Origin: Flectonema sp. DT1601
Taxonomy: Eukaryota > Euglenozoa > Diplonemea > Diplonemida > Diplonemidae
Assembly: GCA_964019425.1 (NCBI GenBank)
Contig: OZ025806.1
Span: 305,374-369,373, forward strand
DNA: 64,000 bases
Direction of reading: 5' to 3'
The stretch's first letter is position 1. Each line of letters begins with the position of its first letter. The position numbers and the translations under genes were made by a program. The notes beneath the pieces were generated by a model that searched no databases, was not told where the DNA came from, and saw only the letters and a list, made by a program, of their open reading frames with translations. Of the stretch, positions 41,537 to 52,950 are shown piece after piece.

Positions 41537-41773
41537 TATGAAGACTTTTCGGGGCGATAGATCGAGAGATAACCATAAAAAAAGATTTACCCATGTTTTT
41601 TTGGAGGTGAGTGGCGCAAAAAGTGGTAAAAAAAAAAAAAAAAATTCCGTGACAAAGGCAAATTTCTCTCTGCAAACGCCCGCCGTGGATCATCAGACTG
41701 TCATTTGGTAGCGCCGACTTGCCACAGGTCAATATGCAACGCTACTTTTCTTTCCGTAATGCGTGGCACCAGT
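41537..41773 (+). repeat. duplicated ~260-bp block (right copy)
   Basis: Partner of 40,684-40,950. The pair encloses the tandem repeats, giving a symmetrical block-array-block layout. Nothing recognisable lies in 41,774-41,935. Confidence 0.6.
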
Positions 41774-43659
41774 CAACACTTATGTTGCACTTATGCACTT
41801 AGAACCAGACCTTCTTGCGGGAATGCAAAGAAGAATTAGTGTGTAATTAGGTGAGGCCTGGCCTGGGTACCTGACCCAGGACTTGGTGGATTTCCTCAGA
41901 ACCCAAAATATCCCCAATGCTGACAATTATATAGGAGATACCAAGACACTTAAGATACCAGCAAGGACAATGAGAGGTAGAATGAACTCTCCTCCTTGTG
42001 TCCGATCCTGATTATTTTTTGTTGAATTGGTAGTGTTACCTCATTTTGCTACTCTCGTATCTGTGTTGTGTTAACTCATGTAAGTGATCTTAACTCCTGT
42101 TAAATAAAAAAAAAAAAATTTCAAAAAAAAAGAAATTAAAAAAGAAGAATTTTCAAATGAAGTTATATCAACCCCTGCCACCCATTATGATCAATTCCGC
42201 TTGTTTTTTTTTTTTTTTTTTTTTTTCTTCTTTCTTTTCTTCAAATATAAAAAAAAATTAAAAAATATAAAAGATGAAACAATGTTATCATTGTTTTTTT
42301 TATCGATCGACTATGTCGATTACTTCCAGTTTTCCGTCCTGGTCAAGACGCTAAACTGATTGTTTTTTTTTTAAAAATTAATAAAAAGAATATAAAAAAA
42401 AAAAATAAAAAAAAAAGAATAAACAATGTTATCATTGTTTTTTTTTATCGTTCGACTTTGTCGACTAATTTCTATTTTCCGTTTTTTTTTTTCTTTAAAA
42501 ATAAATAAAAAGAATTTAAAATAAAAAAAAAGAATAAACAATGTTATCATTGTTTTTTTTATCGATCGACTATGTCGATTACTTTCTATTTTCCGTCCTG
42601 GTCAAGACGCTAAACTGATTGTTTTTTTTTCAAAATTAATAAAAAAGAATATAAAAAAAAAAAAAAAAAAAAAGAATAAACAATGTTATCATTGTTTTTT
42701 TTTATCGTTCGACTTTCTTGACTAATTTCTATTTTCCGTTTTTTTTCTTTAAAAAATAAATAAAAAGAATTTAAAATAAATAAAAAAGAATAAACAAAGT
42801 TTTTTTATCGATCGACTATGTCGATCACTTTCTATTTTCCGTCCTGGTCAAGACGCTAAACTGATTGTTTTTTTTTCAAAATTAATAAAAAAAGAATATA
42901 AAAAAAAAAAAAAAAAAAAAAAGAATAAACAATGTTATCATTGTTTTTTTTATCGTTCGACTTGTTGACTAATTTCTATTTTCCGTTTTTTTTCTTTAAA
43001 AAATAAATAAAAAGAATTTAAAATAAAAAAAAAAGAATAAACAATGTTATCATTGTTTTTTTTATCGATCGACTATGTCGATCACTTTCTATTTTCCGTC
43101 CTGGTCAAGACGCTAAACTGATTGTTTTTTTTTCAAAATTAATAAAAAAGAATATAAAAAAAAAAAAAAAAAAAGAATAAACAATGTTATCATTGTTTTT
43201 TTTTTATCGTTCGACTTTGTCGACTAATTTCTATTTTCCGTTTCTTTTCTTTAAAGAATAAATAAAAAGAATTTAAAATAAAAAAAAGGAATAAACAATG
43301 TTATCATTGTTTTTTTTTATCGATCGACTATGTCGATCACTTTCTATTTTCCGTCCTGGTCAAGACGCTAAACTGATTGTTTTTTTTTTTCAAAATTAAT
43401 AAAAAAGAATATAAAAAAATACAAAAAAAAGAATAAACAATGTTATCATTGTTTTTTTTATCGTTCGACTTTGTCGACTAATTTCTATTTTCCGTTTTTT
43501 TTCTTTAAAAAATAAATAAAAAGAATTTAAAATAAAAAAAAAGAATAAACAATGTTATCATTGTTTTTTTATCGATCGACTATGTCGATCACTTTCTATT
43601 TTCCGTCCTGGTCAAGACGCTAAACTGATTGTTTTTTTTTCAAAATTAATAAAAAAGAA

Positions 43660-44156
43660 GGGTAAAGGGGTCTTTCCTACACAAATAGTTTCAGAACGGC
43701 CATTCATTACAAAATCCAAAATGGCTGTAAACCGTCCAGTTCGGTCCTGGGTGAGGGCATTTTTTTTTTTCCTGGATTTTTTTTTCAGGTTGGACTTTGT
43801 ACGGGAGAGGTTGGCTTTTATTAGTGGCTCCCCCCCCTTGGGGGGGGTTGGGGGGGGGGCTTGCGTTCCGCCAAGTTCTTGGCGGAACGCAAGGCCCCCC
43901 CCCTTGCACTCTTCCCAGCTTAATACCCGTTCTGGGGTGAAAAAACCCGGTGGAAAAAAAATGACGTTGGTCGGGTTTGAGCCTGGGCGTCGGGTATCCA
44001 AAGTCAGTGCTCCCTCCTCTGAACCACATCCGCTCTTAAATACAGCTGGGGGTCTCGATGCATCCCGTATATGGTTTTTCGGGCCCCCCAGCCATTTTGG
44101 ATTTTGTAATAAACGCCCGTTCTGAAACTATTTGTGTAGTAAACGCTAGTTTGCCC
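43660..44156. mobile_element. non-autonomous Mutator-like TIR element (497 bp)
   Basis: The terminal inverted repeats start GGGTAAAGG on the left and GGGCAAACT on the right, and share ACACAAATAGTTTCAGAACG and ACAAAATCCAAAATGGCTG. The flanks show a 9-bp duplication AAAAAAGAA (43,651-43,659 and 44,157-44,165), though the A-rich target makes its length uncertain by a base. Internally it has the ACTTTGTACGGG/G-run/hairpin module (hairpin 43,860-43,893) and a tRNA-like segment at about 43,963-44,035. No transposase. It is inserted in the hairpin satellite. Confidence 0.75.
43963..44035 (-). tRNA. tRNA-like relic (TTG anticodon loop) inside the TIR element
   Basis: On the minus strand, GTGGTTCAGAGGAGGGAGCA resembles a D arm, TGACTTTGGATAC resembles the anticodon arm of tRNA-Gln (loop CTTTGGA), and CAGGCTCAAACCCGACC resembles a T arm with a mismatch. 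The acceptor pairs poorly. It is a weak call that gains some weight because the related element at 8931-10118 carries a better tRNA-like unit in a comparable position. Confidence 0.3.
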
Positions 44157-45460
44157 AAAAAAGAATAAAAAAAAAAAAAAAAAAAAGAATAAACAATGTT
44201 ATCATTGTTTTTTTTATCGTTCGACTTTGTTGACTAATTTCTATTTCCCGTTTTTTTTCTTTAAAAAATAAATAAAAAGAATTTAAAATAAAAAAAAAGA
44301 ATAAACAATGTTATCATTGTTTTTTTATCGATCGACTATGTCGATCACTTTCTATTTTCCGTCCTGGTCAAGACGCTAAACTGATTGTTTTTTTTTCAAA
44401 ATTAATAAAAAAGAATATAAAAAAAAAAAAAAAAAAAGAATAAACAATGTTATCATTGTTTTTTTTTTATCGTTCGACTTTGTCGACTAATTTCTATTTT
44501 CCGTTTCTTTTCTTTAAAGAATAAATAAAAAGAATTTAAAATAAAAAAAAAGAATAAACAATGTTATCATTGTTTTTTTTTATCGATCGACTATGTCGAT
44601 CACTTTCTATTTTCCGTCCTGGTCAAGACGCTAAACTGATTGTTTTTTTTTTTCAAAATTAATAAAAAAGAATATAAAAAAAAAAAAAAAAAAGGAAAAA
44701 CAATGTTATCATTGTTTTTTTTATCGTTCGACTTTGTCGACTAATTTCTATTTTCCGTTTTTTTTCTTTAAAAAATAAATAAAAAGAATTTAAAATAAAA
44801 AAAAAGAATAAACAATGTTATCATTGTTTTTTTATCGATCGACTATGTCGATCACTTTCTATTTTCCGTCCTGGTCAAGACGCTAAACTGATTGTTTTTT
44901 TTTTTCAAAATTAATAAAAAAGAATATTAAAAAAAATACAAAAAAAAAAAGAATAAACAATGTTATCATTGTTTTTTTTTTTATCGTTCGACTTTGTCGA
45001 CTAATTTCTATTTTCCGTTTTTTTTCTTTAAAAAATAAATAAAAAGAATTTAAAATAAAAAAAAAGAATAAACAATGTTATCATTGTTTTTTTTTATCGA
45101 TCGACTATGTCGATTACTTTCTATTTTCCGTCCTGGTCAAGACGCTAAACTGATTGTTTTTTTTTTCAAAATAAAAAAAAATATTAAAAAAAAAAAATAA
45201 AAAAAAAAGAATAAACAATGTTATCATTGTTTTTTTTTATCGTTCGACTTTGTTGACTAATTTCTATTTTCCGTTTTTTTTCTTTAAAAAATAAATAAAA
45301 AGAATTTAAAAAAAAAAAAAAAAAAAAAAGAATAAACAATGTTATCATTGTTTTTTTTATCGATCGACTATGTCGATTACTTTCTATTTTCCGTCCTGGT
45401 CAAGACGCTAAACTGATTGTTTTTTTTTTCAAAATAAAAAAAAATATTAAAAAAAAAAAA

Positions 45461-47341
45461 GAGATTTTCGCTATTGGGGGGTCCAATAATTCCATTTTCG
45501 CTATTCAGTAAAAGAATTTTTTTTTTTTTCGCTGTTCACTAAATATGATAATTTTTTTTCGCTATTCACTGAAAGTGATAATTTTTTTTCTCCATTCAGT
45601 AACAAAAAAAAAAAAATTTTCGCTGTTCATGAAAAAAAAAAAAAAAAAAAATTCAAAAAAAAAAAAAAAAAATTGACACTTTTTTTGCCACCAAAATATC
45701 CTTGAACATTTTCATACAAATCTGTGAATAAATGGAAAAAAATAAGGAGGCGTTAAAGCTCTCCGCCAGGTTGGAACGACTTTTTCATCGCTGTGTCGAG
45801 GCCTTTCTGCTGGTCTGACATCAGTGCATACCCGTCGAAAAAATCTTCACCAAGCGTGCTGCGACACTTGTCAAAAAACCATCCCCAGGTTTTTTTGCTC
45901 TCGTTTCCTGTGATGGCAAAGGCAACTGGGAACTCTCGCCCAGAAGCATCCATGCCCAACAACGTTAGAAAGTTCCCGACGTAGTACCCTTTCAGGGAGC
46001 ACCCATCGGTCACCCCAAAACCAACCAGAATACAATTATGAGGCAGGCATGTTCACCCTTTTCCCCACTACGTGGCTTGTCTTAAACCCCCTTCCCGAAG
46101 AACAAGAAGCGAGGGTTACCCTCGCGCGAAGTGCATCAAAGGATTGAAAGGTTCCCTCAATACTAGGTCTTGTGTCAGCCAAAGCTGAGGCAGGCTGAGT
46201 TTCAGTGGCAGCAGGTTGAGTTTCAACTATGTTTCCGGGCATCTAGAGATTGAGAATAAGAGTTCGTAGTAAAAGAGTAAAAGCCTAGAGAGAAAGAAAA
46301 ACGTTTATGATTAGGAACTTGTACGTTTTACCGAACGAAGCATCGTAGCCGACCAGTTTCCTTCGAGAATCCGCAGATGGTGCAGGGCTAAACCGAGATG
46401 AGGAAGATAACACCCGCACACGGATGTTGAGATAACGTTTGTATGATGTTCATCTGGCTTGACGAGATTAGCAAAGACAAGTACTCACGGAAAGGTTGGG
46501 TTGTTCGTCAGGTCCTGATAGTGTGCTCAGCCTCTGAAAAATTTACTGAGTGCATGCAAAGAACGGTATGTGTGCAGGGCTGGGTCACCTTACAGAGAAC
46601 TGTTGTCCTCTTACACGTCATTCCAACCGAATTTCAAAGTCAAGACACCTGCGAGTTACAGACAGCCTGGTCGCAAGCGACACTCCTGTTTCTGACCGGG
46701 TTATCAGGGTATCTAACTCATGCAAGCATGAGAGCTTTTTTAAGGCTACTTTGAATTATCAAGAGCGCAGTACTGCCCGAAGGGTTCCCGCGTGTCAAGA
46801 TGCATTTGCATGTACTGAGCAGAAGTTCCAGAAAGATTACTTTTATCATTTCCCAAGTCATCACATCTTTGACCGTTTGTGTTATTGGCTTTCAATTAAT
46901 CCATTATCATAAATCCACAGATGAGTGTGCTGAATAGAAAGTAAAACGGCACAAAGCTTTTGTCCAAGTGACAAAAAAAATTGTTCAAGGCACCAGCATG
47001 TTCCCAGCAAAGAAGAAAAAGAATAAAAAATAAAAAAAAAAAAAAAAGGAAAAAAAAAAAGGGGGGAAAAAAAAATTTTTTTTGGCAGTGGAAAAAGTTG
47101 TAACTTGTAGTGAACAGCGAAAAAAAATTTGTAACTTGTAGTGAATAGCGAAAAAAAAATTTCAACTTCTAGCGAATAGCGAAAAAAAATTTGTAACTTG
47201 TAGTGAACAGCGAAAAAAAAAATTTTCTTTTACTGAACGGCGAAAAGAAATTATCACTTCTAGTGAACAGCGAAAAAAAAGTTACCGCTTTTAGTGAATA
47301 GCGAAAATGACATTATCAGGCACCCCAATAGCGAAAATCTC
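45461..47341 (-). mobile_element. Mutator-like DNA transposon with decayed transposase
   Basis: The ends are inverted: GAGATTTTCGCTATTGGGG on both sides, followed by subterminal repeats of TTTTCGCTATTCACT-like units (about four on the left and seven on the right, inverted). Nine A residues flank each side, consistent with a 9-bp duplication in an A tract. It contains a transposase remnant (45,753-46,242). The rest (46,243-46,990) shows no clear gene. It is inserted into the satellite of the plus-strand LINE copy. Confidence 0.75.
45753..46242 (-). pseudogene. MULE transposase fragment
   Basis: The minus frame ending at 45,753 reads ILVGFGVTDGCSLKGYYVGN, then LLGMDASGREFPVAFAITGNE, WGWFFDKC and ALMSDQQKGLDTA. 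This is the MULE transposase core: the DG..LK..Y.G.LL...D..G segment, the P.AFAI..E....W.WF segment, and SD...GL. The frame opens upstream of the GTG at 46,013 without a methionine. An N-terminal stretch (46,036-46,242, FDALRARVTLAS...) lies in another frame, so there is at least one frameshift. The C-terminal third of a usual MULE transposase is missing. Confidence 0.75.
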
Positions 47342-47714
47342 AAAAAAAAATAAAAAAAAAGAATAAACAATGTTATCATTGTTTTTTTTTATCGTTCGAC
47401 TTTGTTGACTAATTTCTATTTTCCGTTTTTTTTCTTTAAAAAATAAATAAAAAGAATTTAAAAAAAAAAAAAAAAAAAAAGAATAAACAATGTTATCATT
47501 GTTTTTTTATCGATCGACTATGTCGATTACTTTCTATTTTCCGTCCTGGTCAAGACGCTAAACTGATTGTTTTTTTTTCAAAATAAAAAAAAAATATTAA
47601 AAAAAAAAAATAAAAAAAAAGAATAAACAATGTTATCATTGTTTTTTTTTATCGTTCGACTTTGTTGACTAATTTCTATTTTCCGTTTTTTTTCTTTAAA
47701 AAATTAATAAAAAG

Positions 47715-47750
<36 letters not shown>

Positions 47751-49285
47751 ATAAACAATGTTATCATTGTTTTTTTTATCGATCGACTATGTCGATTACT
47801 TTCTATTTTCCGTCCTGGTCAAGACGCTAAACTGATTGTTTTTTTTTTCAAAATAAAAAAAAATATTAAAAAAAAAAAATAAAAAAAAAGAATAAACAAT
47901 GTTATCATTGTTTTTTTTTATCGTTCGACTTTGTTGACTAATTTCTATTTTCCGTTTTTTTTCTTTAAAAAATAAATAAAAAGAATTTAAAAAAAAAAAA
48001 GAAAAAAAAGAATAAACAATGTTATCATTGTTTTTTTATCGATCGACTATGTCGATTACTTTCTATTTTCCGTCCTGGTCAAGACGCTAAACTGATTGTT
48101 TTTTTTTCAAAATAATAAAAAAATATTAAAAAAAAAAAATAAAAAAAAAAGAATAAACAATGTTATCATTGTTTTTTTTTATCGTTCGACTTTGTTGACT
48201 AATTTCTATTTTCCGTTTTTTTTCTTTAAAAAATAAATAAAAAGAATTTAAAAAAAAAAAAAAAAAAAAAAGAATAAACAATGTTATCATTGTTTTTTTT
48301 ATCGATCGACTATGTCGATTACTTTCTATTTTCCGTCCTGGTCAAGACGCTAAACTGATTGTTTTTTTTTTCAAAATAAAAAAAAACATTAAAAAAAAAA
48401 AATAAAAAAAAAGAATAAACAATGTTATCATTGTTTTTTTTATCGTTCGACTTTGTTGACTAATTTCTATTTTCCGTTTTTTTTCTTTAAAAAATAAATA
48501 AAAAGAATTTAAAAAAAAAAAAAAAAAAAAAGAATAAACAATGTTATCATTGTTTTTTTATCGATCGACTATGTCGATTACTTTCTATTTTCCGTCCTGG
48601 TCAAGACGCTAAACTGATTGTTTTTTTTTTCAAAATAAAAAAAAACATTAAAAAAAAAAAATAAAAAAAAAGAATAAACAATGTTATCATTGTTTTTTTT
48701 TATCGTTCGACTTTGTTGACTAATTTCTATTTTCCGTTTTTTTTCTTTAAAAAATAAATAAAAAGAATTTAAAAAAAAAAAAAAAAAAAAAGAATAAACA
48801 ATGTTATCATTGTTTTTTTATCGATCGACTATGTCGATTACTTTCTATTTTCCGTCCTGGTCAAGACGCTAAACTGATTGTTTTTTTTTCAAAATAAAAA
48901 AAAAATATTAAAAAAAAAAAATAAAAAAAAAGAATAAACAATGTTATCATTGTTTTTTTTTATCGTTCGACTTTGTTGACTAATTTCTATTTTCCGTTTT
49001 TTTTCTTTAAAAAATAAATAAAAAGAATTTAAAAAAAAAAAAAAAAAAAAAGAATAAACAATGTTATCATTGTTTTTTTATCGATCGACTATGTCGATTA
49101 CTTTCTATTTTCCGTCCTGGTCAAGACGCTAAACTGATTGTTTTTTTTTCAAAATAAAAAAAAAATATTAAAAAAAAAAAATAAAAAAAAAGAATAAACA
49201 ATGTTATCATTGTTTTTTTTTATCGTTCGACTTTGTTGACTAATTTCTATTTTCCGTTTTTTTTCTTTAAAAAATTAATAAAAAG

Positions 49286-49319
<34 letters not shown>

Positions 49320-50853
49320 AATAAACAATGTTATCATTGTTTTTTTTATCGATCGACTATGTCGATTACTTTCTATTTTCCGTCCTGGTCAAGACGCTAA
49401 ACTGATTGTTTTTTTTTTCAAAATAAAAAAAAACATTAAAAAAAAAAAATAAAAAAAAAGAATAAACAATGTTATCATTGTTTTTTTTTATCGTTCGACT
49501 TTGTTGACTAATTTCTATTTTCCGTTTTTTTTCTTTAAAAAATAAATAAAAAGAATTTAAAAAAAAAAAAAAAAAAAAAGAATAAACAATGTTATCATTG
49601 TTTTTTTATCGATCGACTATGTCGATTACTTTCTATTTTCCGTCCTGGTCAAGACGCTAAACTGATTGTTTTTTTTTTCAAAATAAAAAAAAACATTAAA
49701 AAAAAAAAATAAAAAAAAAGAATAAACAATGTTATCATTGTTTTTTTTTATCGTTCGACTTTGTTGACTAATTTCTATTTTCCGTTTTTTTTCTTTAAAA
49801 AATAAATAAAAAGAATTTAAAAAAAAAAAAAAAAAAAAAGAATAAACAATGTTATCATTGTTTTTTTATCGATCGACTATGTCGATTACTTTCTATTTTC
49901 CGTCCTGGTCAAGACGCTAAACTGATTGTTTTTTTTTCAAAATAAAAAAAAAATATTAAAAAAAAAAAATAAAAAAAAAGAATAAACAATGTTATCATTG
50001 TTTTTTTTTATCGTTCGACTTTGTTGACTAATTTCTATTTTCCGTTTTTTTTCTTTAAAAAATAAATAAAAAGAATTTAAAAAAAAAAAAAAAAAAAAAG
50101 AATAAACAATGTTATCATTGTTTTTTTATCGATCGACTATGTCGATTACTTTCTATTTTCCGTCCTGGTCAAGACGCTAAACTGATTGTTTTTTTTTCAA
50201 AATAAAAAAAAAATATTAAAAAAAAAAAATAAAAAAAAAGAATAAACAATGTTATCATTGTTTTTTTTTATCGTTCGACTTTGTTGACTAATTTCTATTT
50301 TCCGTTTTTTTTCTTTAAAAAATAAATAAAAAGAATTTAAAAAAAAAAAAAAAAAAAAAGAATAAACAATGTTATCATTGTTTTTTTATCGATCGACTAT
50401 GTCGATTACTTTCTATTTTCCGTCCTGGTCAAGACGCTAAACTGATTGTTTTTTTTTTCAAAATAAAAAAAAATATTAAAATAAAAAAATAAAAAAAAAG
50501 AATAAACAATGTTATCATTGTTTTTTTTTATCGTTCGACTTTGTTGACTAATTTCTATTTTCCGTTTTTTTTCTTTAAAAAATAAATAAAAAGAATTTAA
50601 AAAAAAAAAAAAAAAAAAAGAATAAACAATGTTATCATTGTTTTTTTATCGATCGACTATGTCGATTACTTTCTATTTTCCGTCCTGGTCAAGACGCTAA
50701 ACTGATTGTTTTTTTTTCAAAATAAAAAAAAAATATTAAAAAAAAAAAATAAAAAAAAAGAATAAACAATGTTATCATTGTTTTTTTTTATCGTTCGACT
50801 TTGTTGACTAATTTCTATTTTCCGTTTTTTTTCTTTAAAAAATTAATAAAAAG

Positions 50854-50887
<34 letters not shown>

Positions 50888-52016
50888 AATAAACAATGTT
50901 ATCATTGTTTTTTTTATCGATCGACTATGTCGATTACTTTCTATTTTCCGTCCTGGTCAAGACGCTAAACTGATTGTTTTTTTTTTCAAAATTAATAAAA
51001 AAGAATATAAAAAAATACAAAAAAAAGAATAAACAATGTTATCATTGTTTTTTTTTATCGTTCGACTTTGTCGACTAATTTCTATTTTCCGTTTTTTTTC
51101 TTTAAAAAATAAATAAAAAGAATTTAAAATAAAAAAAAAAAAAAGAATAAACAATGTTATCATTGTTTTTTTTATCGATCGACTATGTCGATTACTTTCT
51201 ATTTTCCGTCCTGGTCAAGACGCTAAACTGATTGTTTTTTTTTTCAAAATTAATAAAAAAGAATATAAAAAAAATAAAAAAAATAAAGAATAAACAATGT
51301 TATCATTGTTTTTTTTTATCGTTCGACTTTGTTGACTAATTTCTATTTTCCATTTTTTTTCTTTTTAAAAAATAAATAAAAAGAATTAAAAAAAAAAAAA
51401 AAAAAAAAGAATAAACAATGTTATCATTGTTTTTTTTTATCGATCGACTATGTCGATTACTTTCTATTTTCCGTCCTGGTCAGGACGCTAAACTGATTGT
51501 TTTTTCTTTAAAAATAAATAAAAAGAATAAAAAAAAAAAAAAAGGAATAAACAATGTTATCATTGTTTTTTTTTTAATGATCGACTATGTCGATTACTTA
51601 CTATTTTCCGTCCTGGTCAAGACGCTAAACTGATTGTTTTTTCTTTAAAATAATTAAAAAGATTTAAAAAAAAAAAAAAAAAAAAAAATGAATAAACAAT
51701 GTTATCATTGTTTTTTTTTCTATCGATCAACTATGTCGATTAATTTCTATTTTCCGTCCTGATCGAGACGCTAAACTGATTGTTTCCTTTTTTTAAATAA
51801 TAAATAAGAAAAAAAAAAAAAAAAAAAAAAAAAGAGCATCTCCCTGCTATCCCTCATATCCCCACAATAATATTATACCTTTTCATTTTCTCTTTCCTTT
51901 TCTGGTCTTTTTTTTTTCTTTTTTTTCCTTTTTCATACAACGTTTTTTATTTATATATATATTTTTTTTTTTTTTTTTATTCATGTTTGATTATTTCCTC
52001 TTCATTTTTTTTTTTC

Positions 52017-52047
<31 letters not shown>

Positions 52048-52248
52048 CCTCTGCCTCTCTCTTAATTCTGTTCGTTTCTTTGAAACGAAAATTCATTTGA
52101 ATATTATTCCTTGGTCAGCAACCATCATTGTCGCCCTTTGGGCCTGTTAAAAAAAAATAAAAATAAAAAGAAAGTTTACATCGGGAATAGGGCAGGAGCC
52201 AAAAGCTCCCAGTCCGTTACTTCCCACTTTATCGAAATTCATTCAGTC

Positions 52249-52652
52249 TTAATTACACAATATGGACGATGATGGTCATTCCTTTTTATTGTTTAGTAAC
52301 CTGTAATGGTTTAATCATTACAGGTTATTTACTGAAATGTTTGTTCTAAAAGTTGCTAAGTATTTCTCACTTAGAAATTTTTTATTTTTTTATTTTCAGC
52401 TTAATTAGCTACAAATTGTTTCTACTAAGTGTTTCTCACTTAGATTTTTTTTTTTGCTTTTCAGCTCCTTAAAAGCTGCTAAGTGTTTCTGCTAAGTGTT
52501 TCTCACTTAGAATCTAATTGTTATGTTCGTTTTCTATCCCCTCTTCTATCCCTTTTGTTCAAAAAAAGCGATGAGAAATTTCTCTCATTCACGCTAAGAT
52601 GCACTCTGAACTTTGATTTTTTGATCTGAGTGTGAGGGAATGACCTGTTAGT
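52249..52652 (+). repeat. spacer with CTAAGTGTTTCTCACTTAG hairpin repeats
   Basis: Contains a perfect CCTGTAATG...CATTACAGG inverted repeat (52,300-52,324). It also has three or four copies of GCTAAGTGTTTCTCACTTAG (about 52,357, 52,424, 52,478-52,512), each a TAAGTG...CACTTA hairpin. No gene. Confidence 0.6.
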
Positions 52653-52927
52653 GCATTGGGCATAAGCTGGGCTGCAGTTTAGATGTCTTAGGTGTTAATA
52701 AGGGGTTCCTCTTAGCATTTTTCTTTGTTCCCACCTTATGATTTTCTTGAGGAAAAAAAATAGAAGTCATAATGGTGCTTCCCTCTGGAAGGGTTGTAAG
52801 CCATGGTGTCCAACTAAATTAAAGGACAAGTCTGGGATAATCCCTGCCAGAGGGGCGAGTATTCTACCATGGTTGAAATACTCTGGCAACTGATCTTCAA
52901 TTTTATGTTGTTTGTTAGCTGCTGGTG
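52653..52927 (+). repeat. 277-bp inverted arm, left
   Basis: The reverse complement of 54,715-54,991, from TGCATTGGGCATAAGCTGGG to GTTAGCTGCTGGTGT, with few mismatches. It abuts the ubiquitin-protease-like fragment. Confidence 0.75.
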
Positions 52928-52950
52928 TAATTAAATCATTGTCCATACAG

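Larger units (their letters stand above)
42275..51800 (+). repeat. long hairpin satellite with ~260-bp higher-order unit
   Basis: Alternating long units (with CGTCCTGGTCAAGACG and GATCGACTATGTCGAT hairpins) and short units (GTTCGACTTTGTTGAC). From about 47,500 to 50,950 they form a very regular dimer of about 260 bp, nearly identical over some 14 repeats, which indicates recent amplification. Flanking parts are more variable. Confidence 0.85.
41936..52248 (+). mobile_element. RLE LINE 3' region, plus orientation, with expanded satellite
   Basis: Begins inside the GAGATACC box array (41,936), then CACTC...GTGATCTTAACTCCTGTTA as in the minus copies (inverted), then about 9.5 kb of hairpin satellite, the GAGCATCTCCCTGC block and the terminal block ending TTTATCGAAATT at 52,248. 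No coding part is present, so it is a 5'-truncated copy whose satellite is more than three times longer than that of copies 1-3. It is interrupted by two DNA transposons (43,660-44,156 and 45,461-47,341). It diverges slightly from copies 1-3 in the terminal block (GATGTAAAC for GACGTAAAC on the other strand), which suggests a sister lineage. Confidence 0.75.

Noticed and set aside
43612-44125. Frames of 112-134 residues across the TIR element (Gly/Pro-rich)
   Set aside because: They translate the C/G runs and TIRs, occur on both strands, and are repeated at 63.4-63.9 kb with the module, not with a conserved protein.
52912-52950. In-frame extension of the protease-like frame upstream of 52,951 as its true N terminus
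   Set aside because: These bases belong partly to the inverted arm and end in a splice-acceptor-like CATACAG. The position of the catalytic Cys would be Val, so this is probably intron or junction sequence.
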